A stretch of DNA of 37,575 bases from positions 571,668-609,242 of the forward strand of contig RPFO01000115.1 of NCBI GenBank assembly GCA_009746045.1, in the 5' to 3' direction. This DNA is from Mesostigma viride. Its lineage: Eukaryota > Streptophyta > Mesostigmatophyceae > Mesostigmatales > Mesostigmataceae. Shown here piece after piece: positions 1 through 11,683 of the stretch (positions are counted from its first letter, which is position 1; each line of letters starts with the position of its first letter). The notes below the pieces were generated by a model. It was not told the origin of the DNA, ran no database searches, and was given only the letters and a program-made list of their open reading frames with translations. The position numbers and the translations under genes are program-made.

Positions 1-1055
1 GGGGGAAGGGGGGGAAGGGGGGAAGGGGGGAAGGGGGGAAGGGGGGGGAAGGGGGAAGGGGGAAGGGGGAAGGGGGGAAGGGGGGAAGGGGGGAAGGGGG
101 GAAGGGGGGGAAGGGGGGGAAGGGGGGGAAGGGGGAAGGGGGGGAAGGGGGGAAGGGGGGAAGGGGGGGAAGGGGGGAAGGGGGAAGGGGGGAAGGGGGA
201 AGGGCGGAAGGGGGGAAGGGGGGAAGGGGAAGGGGGAAGGGGGGGAAGGGGGAAGGGGGGAAGGGGGGAAGGGGGGAAGGGGGGAGGGGGAAGGGGGGAA
301 GGGGGGGAAGGGGGGAAGGGGGGAAGGGGAGGGAAGGGGAAGGGGGAAGGGGGGAAGGGGGGAAGCGGGGAAGGGGGGAAGGGGGGAAGGGGGGAAGGGG
401 GGAAGGGGGGGAAGGGGGGGAAGGGGGGGAAAGGGGGGGAAGGGGGAAGGGGGGAAGGGGGGGAAGGGGGGGAAGGGCGGAAGGGGGGAAGGGGAAGGGG
501 GGAAGGGGGGGAAGGGGGAAGGGGGAGGGGGGAAGGGGGGAAGGGGAAGGGGGAAGGGGGGGAAGGGGGGAAGGGGGGGAAGGGGGGGGGGGAAGGGGGA
601 AGGGGGGGAAGGGGGGAAGGGGGAAGGGGGAAGGGGGGAAGGGGGGGAAGGGGGAAGGGGGGGAAGGGGGGGAAGGGGGGAAGGGGGGAAGGGGGGGAAG
701 GGGGGGAAGGGGGAAGTGGGAAGGGGGAAGGGGGGAGGGGAAGGGGGAAGGGGGAAGGGGGGAAGGGGGGGAAGGGGGGAAGGGGGGGAAGGGGAAGGGG
801 GGAAGGGGGAAGGGGAAGGGGGGGAAGGGGGGGAAGGGGGAAGGGGGAAGGGGGGGAAGGGGGGGGAAGGGGAAGGGGGGAAGGGGAAGGGGGGGAAGGG
901 GAAGGGGGGAAGGGGAAGGGGGGAAGGGGGGAAGGGGGGAAGGGGGAAGGGGGGAAGGGGGGGAAGGGGGGAAGGGGGGGAAGGGGGGGAAGGGGGGGAA
1001 GGGGAGGAAGGGGGGAAGGGGGGGAAGGGGGGGAAAGGGGGGAAGGGGGGAAGCT
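1..1055. repeat. Irregular G-run/AA low-complexity array
   Basis: Over 1 kb of G-runs, mostly 5-8 long, separated by AA, with rare C or T interruptions. The array runs off the left edge. Run length is irregular, so it is not a fixed-unit satellite. It could form G-quadruplexes on the plus strand. A chromosome left end would show the C-rich telomere strand on the plus strand, so this is not in telomere orientation. The open frame that runs through it is a composition artefact. Confidence 0.9.
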
Positions 1056-1171
1056 GAGCACACAGGAGGTACATGAGCAGTAGGGCGCTTGTAAGGCATG
1101 GGTGGAGATGGCAGCCTCATGAAGAGCAATTATAGGAAAACAGCCATGAGGCAGACAATTGTCTAACAATA

Positions 1172-1273
1172 CAGTCATTACCGCGTTATGTTGCCATGGA
1201 CGCCTAACATTCAGTGTCGCAACTCAATGCAGTAACACAACCTTACAAATCGCAACTTAACGCGGTAATGACT
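1172..1273. mobile_element. Short MITE, copy A (CAGTCATTACCGCGTTA ends)
   Basis: A 102-bp element with terminal inverted repeats. The left end reads CAGTCATTACCGCGTTA and the right end reads TAACGCGGTAATGACT, lacking the last G. TA flanks both ends, as expected for Tc1/mariner-type insertion. It shares its ends with the longer copy at 31077-31418. It has no coding capacity. Confidence 0.7.
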
Positions 1274-1744
1274 TAGTCACATGGAAAGAAACCATGAAGC
1301 CAAATACAATGACATACAATCTACGACAATGAGCGTATGAGAACAGCCGCATGACAAGCAACATGGGTCTTTTGTCCTTTACAGCGCCACATACAACTGG
1401 ACCCGGCTTGGCCCACCAATGGGGCGTATGCTAGGAAGCAAGCGGAGTGATTTTGCTGGCAGCCGGGTAACACAGAGAAAAAACGGCATTGATGAAACAG
1501 AAACAGCACAAGCAGTTGATAGTTAAAAAAAAAGACAAGAGAGTCTTGAACGACTAAGACAACCTGACAAGTTTTACTCGGTTTTCAGATGACTGCGCGC
1601 ACATCAGCACTCAAGATTGAAACATTTTTGGAGCCATGCCAAATCCAAACGGGCAATTTGAGAGGGAAGGGGGTGCACCGCTGGGGGGAAATGCGGGTAG
1701 CTAAAGGCAAACCGCGGCCCAGCACCCATCCACTCTCCACGCAC
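1274..1744. other. Region with no recognisable gene
   Basis: This is moderately AT-rich sequence. On the minus strand it follows the ureidoglycolate-lyase-like exon. I looked here for the expected next exon (a Phe-Tyr-x-Met segment and a Thr-Gln-Cys-Leu-Gly segment) in all minus frames and did not find it. Confidence 0.4.
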
Positions 1745-1941
1745 CTGGGCTTTCCGCGGTTCAAAACGAGGTCGGCATCTTCTTCCCCGTACGGCGCGCC
1801 GTCGGCAGAAGGCCCAATCACCTGCCCATATGGTCTAAAACTATCAGGTGTACAATCTACAGGGTCTAGCGTGATACATCTAGGCTGCGACGGCATTGCT
1901 GTGCAAGCCGGATCTTCATTAACGCCCATACCACTGGACAT
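1745..1941 (-). CDS. Ureidoglycolate lyase-like N-terminal exon (partial or orphan)
   Basis: The minus-strand exon starts at ATG 1941 and ends at a donor (AG|GTGCGT, last exon base 1745), encoding 65 residues plus two bases. It contains Ile-Thr-Leu-Asp-Pro-Val-Asp, the motif SFRPYGQVIG, then a Glu-Glu-Asp-Ala-Asp-Leu segment and LNRGKPR. This is the order at the N-terminus of ureidoglycolate lyase, which splits ureidoglycolate into glyoxylate and urea in purine catabolism. The usual continuation (FYxM, the TQCLG core, the C-terminal metal-site region) was not found between 1056 and 1744. The next exon is therefore either left of the window beyond the G-run array, or lost. Other in-frame methionines lie 5 and 16 codons downstream. 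The longer plus-strand open frame at 1589-2086 is its shadow. Confidence 0.55.
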
Positions 1942-3313
1942 TGGGGCACCAACCACCCCAACAAAGCGGGTTTCCGGCCTGACCTGGGAAAAGGAAACGA
2001 CAGCTTTTTACCTAGAGATCTACCAGGCAGTTGCGCTTCTGAATAACCAACGCGTGGGAAGATTCGGCAGAGCCGATTGCTTGTAAGTTACACTGAGCGT
2101 CACGAAATATTCGTCGGACACCCCAACTGGCAGAGAGCGCGACTCACTGCTTCAGGCACAGACATGCCGCGACTGCAGCAACCCAAACTTGGGGCTCAGC
2201 TTGTATGGAAATTGGCAGTGAAATGTGTCGAGCTCTAGCTGCCAGATGCGCACGACGACAGCTGCAATTGGCATTCGCTGCATTATCCTGTTCGTCGACC
2301 CAGCTCGTGAATTTGCTGGCATCGCCAATCCGTTCTGTTTGGTGGTTGCAAAACTTCGGTGGAACGTCTGGCCGGTGGAACTTGCATCGTTCTGCTGAGC
2401 AGGCTTCGTCACGAGAATTCTTACATACTACAACCCCACACACACGTTTAAGATTGGGGTCCGACCAATCCAGGGCTCACGATCTTAGTGAATAATACTA
2501 CTGTGATTCGATTCTACTTAGTTATACCACATTCTACTACAATTATATTACTCGGAGAGGTCGAATCCAGCGTCTCATCACTCTCATGATCTTAAACCTG
2601 AGAATCTTAAACCTGGGGCTGGGGGTGTATACCAGGACTACAGTACTGTAGGTATACCAGGAGTCAGGACTCAGGAGTCAGGACTCAGGACTACCTGTAC
2701 ACTGTACTGTATTGGGCTCGTACGTTGCTTTATGCTTATGCTGCCGTCCTGGACTGTGTCCAGCCCGGCAGCCCCTTGTTGTTGTTGTTGTTGTTGTTGT
2801 TGCTGTTGTTGCCTACGCCGCAATTTCGAGCAGAGATTCGACAGTGGCAGATGGCAGTCAGTTACAGATGGTAGTTGCAGCGCAGGTGGCCGTGTAGTAC
2901 AGCCAGTCAGTCAGTCAGTCAGTCAGTTGTATCCCACGCCGTGCAGTACAGTATGTACGACGGCCCGTAGGTGGCCGTGTAGTTGTTTATAAGTTAAAGG
3001 TAGTTAGCTGTAGTGAGGTTGCTTGATCCAGATGTTTCCACATCCTGATTCCTGACGTGACACGCGATGGCAAGACGAGGCAACAGAAACACCGCAACAC
3101 CAAGGGTAAGACGTTCCTGCCAGGTGGACGCACGCAGGCAATGCTCGTGGATGCGGATCGTGGTGATGTGTCCAGAACCCAGATCATACGTGGCTTTGGA
3201 CTTGGATTGATGACCAGGAACGATGTCATTTCTACTGTGGAGGACCCCTGTAATAAATTCCCGGTAGCACCGTTGGTGTCCACATTAAATCCTCGACACG
3301 ATAACCCCTAGCC
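1942..3313. promoter_or_regulatory. Divergent intergenic region with short tandem repeats
   Basis: This lies between the minus-strand ureidoglycolate-lyase-like exon and the plus-strand SRPBCC gene, so it probably carries both promoters. Visible structure: overlapping copies of a CAGGACTCAGGAGT-type sequence near 2655-2695, a (GTT)n tract at about 2775-2812 and a (CAGT)n tract at about 2903-2927. No TATA box or coding region could be supported. Confidence 0.35.
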
Positions 3314-6300
3314 ATGGCTGCTCCGGCAACGCTCGTACAGAGCAGTCTGGCAGTGCATTGTGCAGGCGTGGTGGGCAACAGAAGGTTAAATGCATGCCGT
3401 AGTAATGCCGTGCCCACAAGGCGATTGCAGGGAGGCTCCACCTTCCATTCGGGCAGATTTAGAGGCCAATCGCCGCTTCAGCAAACGTCTTTTATGAGCA
3501 GCCCCATGCCCGCCTATCAGCCTATTTCCCGCGGCGCAACCCACGTCTTGAGGGCTGTTTGGATGGATAACGAGTGAGTACATCACCTCCCAATATCGAG
3601 TTCACGGTTGCTTGCCTCAAATATGTTTTCCCTACCAGCTGAACCTGTATGGACAAGAAGCTAGAATTCAGTTGGCAGGCAAACTGCACACTTTTCGGGT
3701 AGGCATAATTGTCTCCTTGATAAATGTCTGAGCATCGTGCGGCTGCAATAAATGGAACATTTTCTGGGATCTGCAGGGCGTCTGTAATTGTCAACGTCCC
3801 TGTGGAGGCAGCCTTCAAGGACTGGGAAGGAAAGGAGGACATTGCGAGCTGGATGGAGTGGATCAAATCCGTGGAGGTCCGTGGAGATGCAACACCCGCC
3901 CCATGCCTGCTGTAACCCGACACAGCTACTCCCTGTCAACCTTGGATCTTATGGGCCCTCCTAGTGGAGAAACGTCACGTCCAGAAGTTGAATCACAGAA
4001 CTGCTGGAGGGTTGCGAGTTTTGGCGCCTGCTTAAGCACAGTCAACGACAACTCCCGTACAGCGCTCATTTACCATAGCAGAGCTGAGATGGTTTACTTG
4101 ATCGTACATCGCAACGCACGGGCCAGACCTGGTCAATAGTAACATGCCCTGGTCAATGGCTACAGGCTCTATTATTGAATGGCAATAGGCTATGTTCAAT
4201 CATAGCAGGCTCTGGTGATTTATCTTAGGCTCCCTTGCCTACCATGGGAATGAAGGCTTGCTTGTTTGCCTGACAAGCAAGGGGGTTGACTTCACCGTTA
4301 TCGTCGCATGACGAGTGCCAGAACCATGATCGTGGCGTGACGTGTGCCAGAACCATGATCAGCCAAGCCAACGGTTCGCAGCGCGCGGCTGCATGCTGCC
4401 GTGCCCTTTGTAACATGCCAAGCTGATACGCATCTGTATTGCGCGTGTACGTGGGGCGGTGGTGGTGATGACGGTGGCGGTGGCCGTGGGTATATATGTG
4501 CATGTTGTGCGGGGACGGTCTGAGGTTGGGGATGGGAATGGGCGTGGGAATGGGGGGGGATGGGGGTGCTCGATGGGGGTGCTCCTGTGGGGTTGGCTGG
4601 CCCTGCGGGTCGTGCACGCAGGTCCTCAAGGATGACCCCACTAAGTCCCGGTGGAAGCTGGAGTACGTGCTGATGGGCACCCCGCTGTCATATTCGTGGG
4701 TGGCCAAGGATCTGACGGTGAGCGTGCTGTGGACGGGGGAGGGGGGGGCGCTTGCCCACCTGGGTGGATGCCAAAAATAGATAATGGTGCACACCCTTTG
4801 CTTCGATGAACCCATCCATTTGACACCATCGAGCAATGACCATGGACGACACAGGGCATGCAATTTTACTGGACAGAAAGGTGCATGCCTCTGGATCCGC
4901 TTTGTGTGGGGATGGTTCTGGAGGGGTGCATGCCCACCATGTAGTGGAGGTGTAGTACACGTTTGTATGAGGCATCCGAGCGCGCAGGCCCCCGTGGCAA
5001 CCTGTGAAATGCCCCACTGTTCTACGCATCTTTTTAGTGCGGCCATGATGGCCACACGTGCGACCGCGGCCACACATGTCAATAAGGCGCTATTCGCGAA
5101 TAAGGCACTATATGGGTTAAACGCAGGACCTCTGGCTTACTTGCGCGACTATAGGGGAACCCTGATCTGATAATTCCCCCATCTATTGCCCAACTGGAAA
5201 GGGGGGGGGTGGGGGGAGTGGAGAGGGGTGCCCATAAGTCTGGAACGAACGAACCTGCGCCGCTGGAACCCCACCTGAACTTACCCCATGGGGGGGAATG
5301 TGAGTCGGAGCACCCACCCAACGTGCCAGGAAAAGTTCCCTGTGTTTGGTTCGTGGGGGGCGTTGCTAGCAATGTGTGGAGCGTGACCAATGTGCTGGCG
5401 CGTGGCAGGAGTGGGCGGGGGGGGGTCTATGTCTGTGCCCAGTTGTTAACTTAACTGCTTACGACGTGTGGGTATTACATCCATGTGGGCACGATAGGGC
5501 GGGTGGGGGTTGGTGGATGTAATGGCATGGGCCGGGGGTGCACAAGTATGAGTCTTCCGCTAGTTCTTCCCAGGGGCGGTCCGCATACTCCAGGCCTTCA
5601 AGTAATGTTTGCGGTATCTTGCCTCGAGGTCATGCCCATGTTCACTGCGCATTCTCCAGATTATGATGCAGTTTCGAGATGCCACCGTCATCACCGCTGT
5701 AGCCGCTGGAAGACGTTCCGTCCCGATTTAATGTCCTTGCACTCAATATGGCATGGGTGCTGAAATAAGGCGCGATAAACAAGCAGTTCCTCATGGTCTG
5801 TCCCTTGGTGTTCTGCTGCTCCTTGCTGCGGCCTCTCACCCCACCAGCCAATGCCCAACAAAAAGATCCACTGGCGTGCGGTGGACGGCCTACCGAACCG
5901 GTGAGGATGCTGTTTCTTGGGGGTGGGGTATGATTTCGGGTTGGGTTGGGTGAAGGTTGGGGGGTTGAGGGGTCCGTGGATCTTGGCTTTATAGTGTACA
6001 ATTTGATGCACTGACCATCGCTGAGACTCACTACACAACCTCTATGCCTGACAACAAAGCCAAAAACCTTGGACGACCTATCGAAATAGCGCATCGACAA
6101 TAAGCCAGCTCGGAATGGCCTCGTGGGGATGTTTTCTTTTGTCAGTCTGTCAAGGACTGTTTCTTGCACCTATGCTGCATTTCAAGCCATCTCCAATGGA
6201 CAAGTTGGTAAGCGCGCCCCCAGACGTGTCTATGGGGCAAGGCTGAGGACTGGTGTGCCTACTACTTGTTGCCTATGTACGTGCTGGCTGAGGCAGCATG

Positions 6301-9300
6301 TCTGGCATCATCGTGCCACTTTATGCTGGCACCAGTCAGGACCAAGGCTTGCTGGTTCATGGACGCGTTCCTAGCGTACCTGAGGAGTCACGGTTGCTTT
6401 TCTGGTGCCGCAGCGCTAGGATGGCCACTTTCTCTTTGCCCAACGGAAAACAAAGCCGTGGCCTGCGCGACTGGCAAATTCATGTCAGCACGCAGTCTGG
6501 TGCCACCAGCACAAGAAACTTGCGAAAATTACCGGCATTGGAGGGCGCCAGGGCTGGGATGCCGCCCCTCGTACATTTCACCAGCTGCACAGCATGATGA
6601 AAAGTATGGCACCCGAAGTGTTTGCTGACACATGGAGCCGTGAGGATGACAGCATAATCCGGCTGGTCCGTGCACCTTTCACGCCACCAACTGTCCTTGA
6701 ATATGTATCAAACGCATGTTCTCTTCCCAGAGTGTACATAGTTCAGTCATGCTGTGTGTGCAAGGTGCCTTATGTGACCTTCTTCTTACATCCGCCGTTG
6801 CGTCCTTGCTGGGGTGGTGGTGACTGCCTGCAGGGGTGCTGTGCGATTTCAAGCCAAGGGTCCCACGTCGTGCGGCGTTAAGGTGATCTGCAAGTCTGTG
6901 TTGCCGCCTGCTGCTGCCTGAAAGAATTGAGCATTGGGTGAAGCAGTTTTTAGATGCTGCCCCCCAACGTTGCGTAGCTCACCTGCTATTTGCTGCTGAC
7001 TAGGCACTCTAATATGCACAGAAAGTTAGCGGGGCGACCTGCACAGAAGGTTAGCCGGGCGACCTGCACAGCATGTTGGCTGCGTGTCCTAGACAGCATG
7101 TTGGCTGCGTGTCCTGCACAGCATGTTGGCTGCGTGTCCTGCACAGCATGTTGGCTGCGTGTCCTGCACAGCATGTTGGTTGCGTGTCCTGCACAGCATG
7201 TTGGCTGCGTGTCCTGCACAGCATGTTGGCTGCGTGTCCTGCACAGCATGTTGGCTGCGTGTCCTGCACAGCATGTTGGCTGCGTGTCCTGCACAGCATG
7301 TTGGCTGCGTGTCCTGCACAGCATGTTGGCTGCGTGTCCTGCACAGCATGTTGGCTGCGTGTCCTGCACAGCATGTTGGCTGCGTGTCCTGCACAGCATG
7401 TTGGCTGCGTGTCCTGCACAGCATGTTGGCTGCGTGTCCTGCACGGCATGTTGGCTGCGTGTCCTGCACGGCATGTTGGCTGCGTGTCCTGCACAGCATG
7501 TTGGCTGCGTGTCCTGCACAGCATGTTGGCTGCGTGTCCTGCACAGCATGTTGGCTGCGTGTCCTGCACAGCATGTTGGCTGCGTGTCCTGCACAGCATG
7601 TTGGCTGCGTGTCCTGCACAGGACGTTGGCTGCGTGTCCTGCACAGCATGTTGGCTGCGTGTCCTGCACAGCATGTTGGCTGCGTGTCCTGCACAGCATG
7701 TTGGCTGCGTGTCCCCGCGGGTTTCTACGCACGTCCCGTCACGGCAGCCGCGTGCCGTTGAATCTGCCTGCCCATGCGTAAGTCAAACGACACCAACATG
7801 AGCGTGATGGTTCTTGAGGCGCACCAACATGAGCGTGAGGGTTCTTGAGGCGCACCAACATGAGCCGATCATGTACCAAGGGGCTTTGTTTCTTTACCTT
7901 GCGCGCGGCCTGGTTCTTGTGCGCGGCCAGGTTCTCGGGCACGGCGAGGGTGGAGACACGATGGAAACTGATGACGGTCTGTGGCACCCCCCTGTGGGAT
8001 CTTTGCTTTGTGGTGGCTCCTGCGTGCAGTTGTCCATATCGTACCAGGTGCCGGACGTGCTGCTGCCGCTGGGGGAGGTCAGTGGATCGCCGGGTGGTTG
8101 CATTCGCCAGCGGGGTTATCGGCTTCTTTCTATCAGCTGATATACGCACTCTCATGTTATCATTCGTTCGTGGTTGTGGGTGGTATGTCTCATGCTATCA
8201 TTCGTTCGTGGTTGTGGGTGGTATGGCTCACGTTATCATTCGTCTGTGGTTGTGGGTGGTATGTCTCATGTTATCATTCGTTCGTGGATGCGGGTGGTAT
8301 GTCTCATGTTATCATTCGTCCGTGGTTGTGGGTGGTATGTCTCATGCTATCATTCGTCTGTGGTTGTGGGTGGTATGTCTCATGCTATCATTCGTCTGTG
8401 GTTGTGGGTGGTATGTCTGATGTTATCATTCGTCTGTGGTTGTGGGTGGTATGTCTCATGTTATCGTTCGTTCGTGGATGCGGGTGGTATTTTTTTTCGA
8501 TGGGAATTGGAACACATCCGCTGCATGATTCGCTCGGGGTCCACATCGGGATTGTGTGCATCTATCTGTTTGCTTCTATCTGTGCGTCTTGATTGTGTGC
8601 ATCGATCTGTGGTTTGCCTGCCACTCAGGCAAGCGACGGACGAGTGTGTTTCCTTGTACCGTTGCACCGTGGGCGCCATGCAGTCGCGAAATCATTATCA
8701 TTGTGTATTTGTAATAGCCCTGCACACGGGGTGGGGTAATCGGTCGATGGTGGCTGGAATTCCCAGCTGGCTGCCTATCTGACCCACGGCCGCTATGCTT
8801 TCAACCTTCCAAGGTAGTTATCGGCAAGAGGGCTAGCAATGGCTGGTGTATCAGGAGCGAGATTGGTTGGGACTGTCAGGACGCGGATGGGGCATTGAAG
8901 ATCCTTGTTAGAGCGTGCTTGTCAGTGGGTGCTGCACAACATCGCAACCGCAGGTGTGGCACAGGCCAGGTGCCGTTCAAGCTCCTAGTGTAGCACCTGA
9001 CTGCATGGTAGATGTATAGGCCCTTATTAGGGAGCTTGTCAGACAGCGAGTACGGGCATTGTAAGATGTATAGTGCCAGGATGGATGTGCCAGTGCAAGT
9101 TTCAGCATGTGGTGAAAGCTTAAGTCATTGAATTTTAACGTGGCTGCCAGTGAGCTACGGCATCTATGACCATTGGCCGCCATGGCTGTGATATTCAGGG
9201 ACGATGCAGTATTGTACCAGGTACATTGCTAGTCAGGGACGATGCAGTATTGTACAAGGTACATTGCTATTGTAGGATGCGGATGTACAACAATGGGCTC

Positions 9301-9858
9301 CCATGGGCCGTGCGAATCGCTATTCTGGACAGTGGTCTACCTGACTTCGATGCAAGAGGGCTTTAATGCATGTGAGTGACGTGGACTTTTTTATTGTTTT
9401 TATCCTGGCTTGGCGAGTTTTCCTCCTGGATTAGCAAGAATATGTTGGGAAAAACTGGCAGTGTGCCGCAGTCGGTGGTGCCTTTCTTGGTTACTTGCTG
9501 CACCCACCGATATTCTCAGTTGGCATTTCACAGTCAACAATGGGACAGGTGGTTACATGTATGCGAGGAACCACCCACTACGAGCGTAACCATAAAGCAC
9601 CCATTACGTGTGTTTGTGGGGTAAGAAAGCCGCATAACGCAACATGCTGGCCAGGTTTTTTGGACCTACGGGGACAGCAACTTTTCTGCTGTTGCAACCA
9701 ACTTCCATATGTCTCTCGCCTTCTCCGTTGTTGCATTCGTTGCCGACTTTGGTCGTTCATTGCAGGCTTTACGGCCACTAGTTGAGAGCATTCTGTTGAA
9801 GGACATGAAGTCATACGTCAAGTATGCGGAAGCCAAGCACACCGCGGCCAAGTCATGA
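3314..9858 (+). CDS. Plastid-targeted SRPBCC / COQ10-START-like protein, 7 exons, 239 aa
   Basis: Exons: 3314-3573, 3777-3876, 4622-4717, 5848-5900, 6414-6483, 8030-8077 and 9766-9858 (TGA). All junctions are GT-AG and every phase joins. The start sits in a strong context (agccATGGct). Residues 1 to about 75 are rich in Ala, Ser, Arg and Gln and nearly free of acidic residues, as in a chloroplast transit peptide. The rest follows the plant and cyanobacterial polyketide-cyclase/lipid-transport (SRPBCC) family: VIVNVPVEAAF (90-100), SWMEWIKSV (111-119), DPTKSRWKL (125-133), YSWVAKD (about 144-150), KIHWRAVDGLPNR (158-170), LSISYQVPD (194-202) and a C-terminal helix LVESILLKDM. Members bind hydrophobic ligands; this one's ligand cannot be read from the sequence. 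Exon 5 (6414-6483) is the least conserved and is supported mainly by phase and by the WQIH/LSISY junction. A plastid location is inferred. Confidence 0.85.
7050..7715. repeat. 25-bp minisatellite in intron 5 of the SRPBCC gene
   Basis: About 26 head-to-tail copies of a 25-bp unit containing CATGTTGGCTGCGTGTCCTG, with very few substitutions (AG or GG variants near 7091, 7445, 7470 and 7621). Because 25 is not a multiple of 3 and the unit has no stop codon, long open frames run through it on both strands. These are not genes. The array lies between exons 5 and 6, and each unit offers a CCTGCACAG acceptor-like site. Confidence 0.95.
8158..8495. repeat. 38-bp minisatellite in intron 6 of the SRPBCC gene
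   Basis: About nine copies of a 38-bp unit containing TATCATTCGT and GTGGTTGTGGGTGGTATG. It begins 80 bp after the exon 6 donor. Units differ by a few substitutions, for example TCATGC versus TCATGT and GTTGTG versus GATGCG. The open frames through it are artefacts. Confidence 0.9.
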
Positions 9859-10282
9859 TCCGTCCGTACGGCGAACATGTTGCTTGATGGTGTCCCCGCG
9901 TTTGTAGATGGCCTTTCACACACCAATATCCAGAACTTTGGTGAAACTGGCAGGACTTGCCTCAACATCATGTAAGGAGATGCAGTACAACCTATTGCAT
10001 ACCGGTTGATCAAGGTGCGTCGCGGTCTGACAGCAATGTGCGCATGCTGCTGGCATTATCCAAGTCCCCCCCACGTTCGCCGTTCATAGGATGTCAATGA
10101 GACAACCAGGACAGGCCAGAAATCTGGAGAATCCGGACCATGAAAGCTCAAGCCTGAGGATGTGTTCATCTGTATACACTGGAAACTCCTGGCCGCTAGG
10201 AACAAACACTTGCACTGATGTTGATTTCTAGCGAAACAGTCAGGCTAGAGGCTGATCGCTCTGGACATTAAACAGTTACGTG
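9859..10282. other. 3' flank of the SRPBCC gene with a SINE-like fragment
   Basis: Sequence after the TGA of the SRPBCC gene. No polyadenylation signal was identified. 10092-10160 is a diverged 5' piece of the SINE-like family found at 12.3-13.8 kb, sharing GAGACAACCAG and AGAATCCGGACCATG. Confidence 0.5.
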
Positions 10283-10320
10283 AAATTAATTAGCTCGTGC
10301 TCCCGGTGGGGAGTCGCGTA
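10283..10320 (-). mobile_element. Antisense 3'-end stub of the L1-like family
   Basis: An AATTAATTA stretch followed by GCTCGTGCTCCCGGTGGGGAGTC. This is the reverse complement of the hairpin-plus-(TTAA)n 3' terminus seen at 11480-11520 and 14545-14590. It appears to be a very short 5'-truncated insertion. Confidence 0.5.
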
Positions 10321-10337
10321 GTGTTAACCCGTGTATT

Positions 10338-10513
10338 TTACAACGCGATGTATCGCGTTGTAATCTGACACGTGGCAGACACAGTAGATATACGAGATTT
10401 TCGGTCTGAAACTCCGTGGACGGCCTCCTTACATCCCGTAGAACTCAAGAAAAAATCCTGGTATTTTTTGGATTTTTTTGTGACAGCTGCAAACAAATAT
10501 GTACCAAGTGCTG
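10338..10513 (+). repeat. Dispersed repeat, inverted partner of 19568-19760
   Basis: Begins with a near-perfect palindrome (12-bp arms TTACAACGCGAT at 10338-10363) and continues through GACACGTGG, CGGTCTGAAACTC and GGACGGCCTCCTTACATCC to CAAACAAATATGTAC. The reverse complement of the same stretch occurs at 19568-19760, with several substitutions and small indels. It looks like a non-autonomous element of unknown class. Confidence 0.7.
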
Positions 10514-10909
10514 AAATCAGGCATTTTCGCGGGACGGACGTGAAGACGACGGCGATGGCGGCAGGTAGATCTCGCCAGTTTTCGCGCGAATTTCAGTGGC
10601 TGTACGTTGGGTCGCACGACCATGATGATCGATGCGTTCAAAGGTTGATAATCAGGTTTCTACTCGTGAGGCCGGTTGCATGTTGAGGTACTGGGGCAGA
10701 GGGAAAGTAGATTTTCCAGTTTCTCACCCAACTTTCATGCGGAAACCCTGGAACCAGCATATAGATATTATTAATTACTATTAATTAATTAATTAATTAG
10801 GAACATAAGCTTTGTGGCGTGCCACATCAGAACATCAGAATAACTCCGTTGGGAGTATCTATAGCACATAGCCCTTGAGAAGGGGCAGATGGCATATAAT
10901 ACATTCTAG

Positions 10910-11520
10910 GTCGTCGCAAGCGGTTGCACGACCTCACCTGGACGCTGGATGACGACCTAACCCCCGCTCAGCAACAGCAGCGACGCGACCTGTGGCCGGA
11001 ATACCTCCGCCATAAGCAGGACCCCCAGAAGCCCAAGGTGTACTGGAGGGGCGGGGACCTGATGATCAACCACAAGATGTGGACGCCCCCAGCGGGCTAG
11101 AATAGCAATAGCCCTAGCTTGTAACCATTGGAGTCACTGTCGCTAAGGCAGCCATGCCTAGAATGTTTGCCTAGCTGTGCCAACAAACCTAGTCACGTGC
11201 CGCCAACGCACGGTACACAACCAGCCATAGCCTTAGCCTAGTTCTAGTACAGCCATGCTACGCCCTGGCTATGTTCAGATTACTTGCCCACGCTCCTTGC
11301 TATGACATGCTCACATGGGTCTTATTGCACCCACAGTTTGCCGGATCGTTAGCCTGTCCTTTTAGCTAGCCGCGCCCGATTGCAGCTGTGGCATGCCTTT
11401 GGCATGAAGGAGACTGGGGGTCTCTGCCCTTTCTCCTGTAGTGCACACACAGGGATTAAAAGCACTTCGGTGCTCCGTGACTCCCCAACGGGAGCACGAG
11501 TTTAATTAATTAATTAATTA
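10910..11520 (+). mobile_element. 5'-truncated L1-like element (ORF1 end + 3'UTR) with 7-bp TSD
   Basis: Flanked by the direct repeat ATTCTAG at 10903-10909 and 11521-11527. Starts inside ORF1, reaches the ORF1 stop at 11100, then has a 420-bp 3'UTR. It ends with a hairpin (GTGACTCCCCAACGGGAGCAC) and a (TTAA)n tail. These are the marks of target-primed reverse transcription. No ORF2 sequence lies between the ORF1 stop and the tail. Confidence 0.85.
10912..11100 (+). pseudogene. C-terminal fragment of L1-like ORF1 protein
   Basis: Sixty-two codons plus a stop, open throughout, aligning with the C-terminus of the intact ORF1 at 16919-18328. Shared features are RR-KRL, a TLDDDLT segment, AQQQRR, an L-W-P-x-Y-L segment and a VYW+G segment. 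The copy is 5'-truncated by incomplete reverse transcription and has no start codon. Confidence 0.8.
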
Positions 11521-11683
11521 ATTCTAGGCCCTACTTCCTGCAAGGGTGGGAATGTAAACAACACTTGCTCTAGGTGCACTAGGGCACCTGCACCACCCAG
11601 ATTCTCGGGCAACTCCCAGCTAAGGGGAGCCCGTCATAGGTGGGGAAGATCATCATATTCTGATCATCATATTTGATCATCAT

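Noticed and set aside
1-1055. Telomere
   Set aside because: G-rich on the plus strand at a left edge is the wrong orientation, the repeat is irregular, and genes follow on both strands without subtelomeric signs.
1589-2086. 165-codon plus-strand open frame
   Set aside because: The opposite strand carries the clear ureidoglycolate-lyase-like motifs; this frame has none.
4225-5082. 285-codon minus-strand open frame
   Set aside because: It lies across introns and exon 3 of the SRPBCC gene on the opposite strand, is low-complexity (His/Pro/Thr-rich) and has no domain.
7050-7715. Possible CRISPR array
   Set aside because: Units are directly adjacent with no spacers, and the context is eukaryotic. 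It is a minisatellite.
6986-7801. Long overlapping open frames on both strands (200-260 codons)
   Set aside because: They are translations of a 25-bp tandem repeat without stop codons, in an intron of the SRPBCC gene. No start context or domain.
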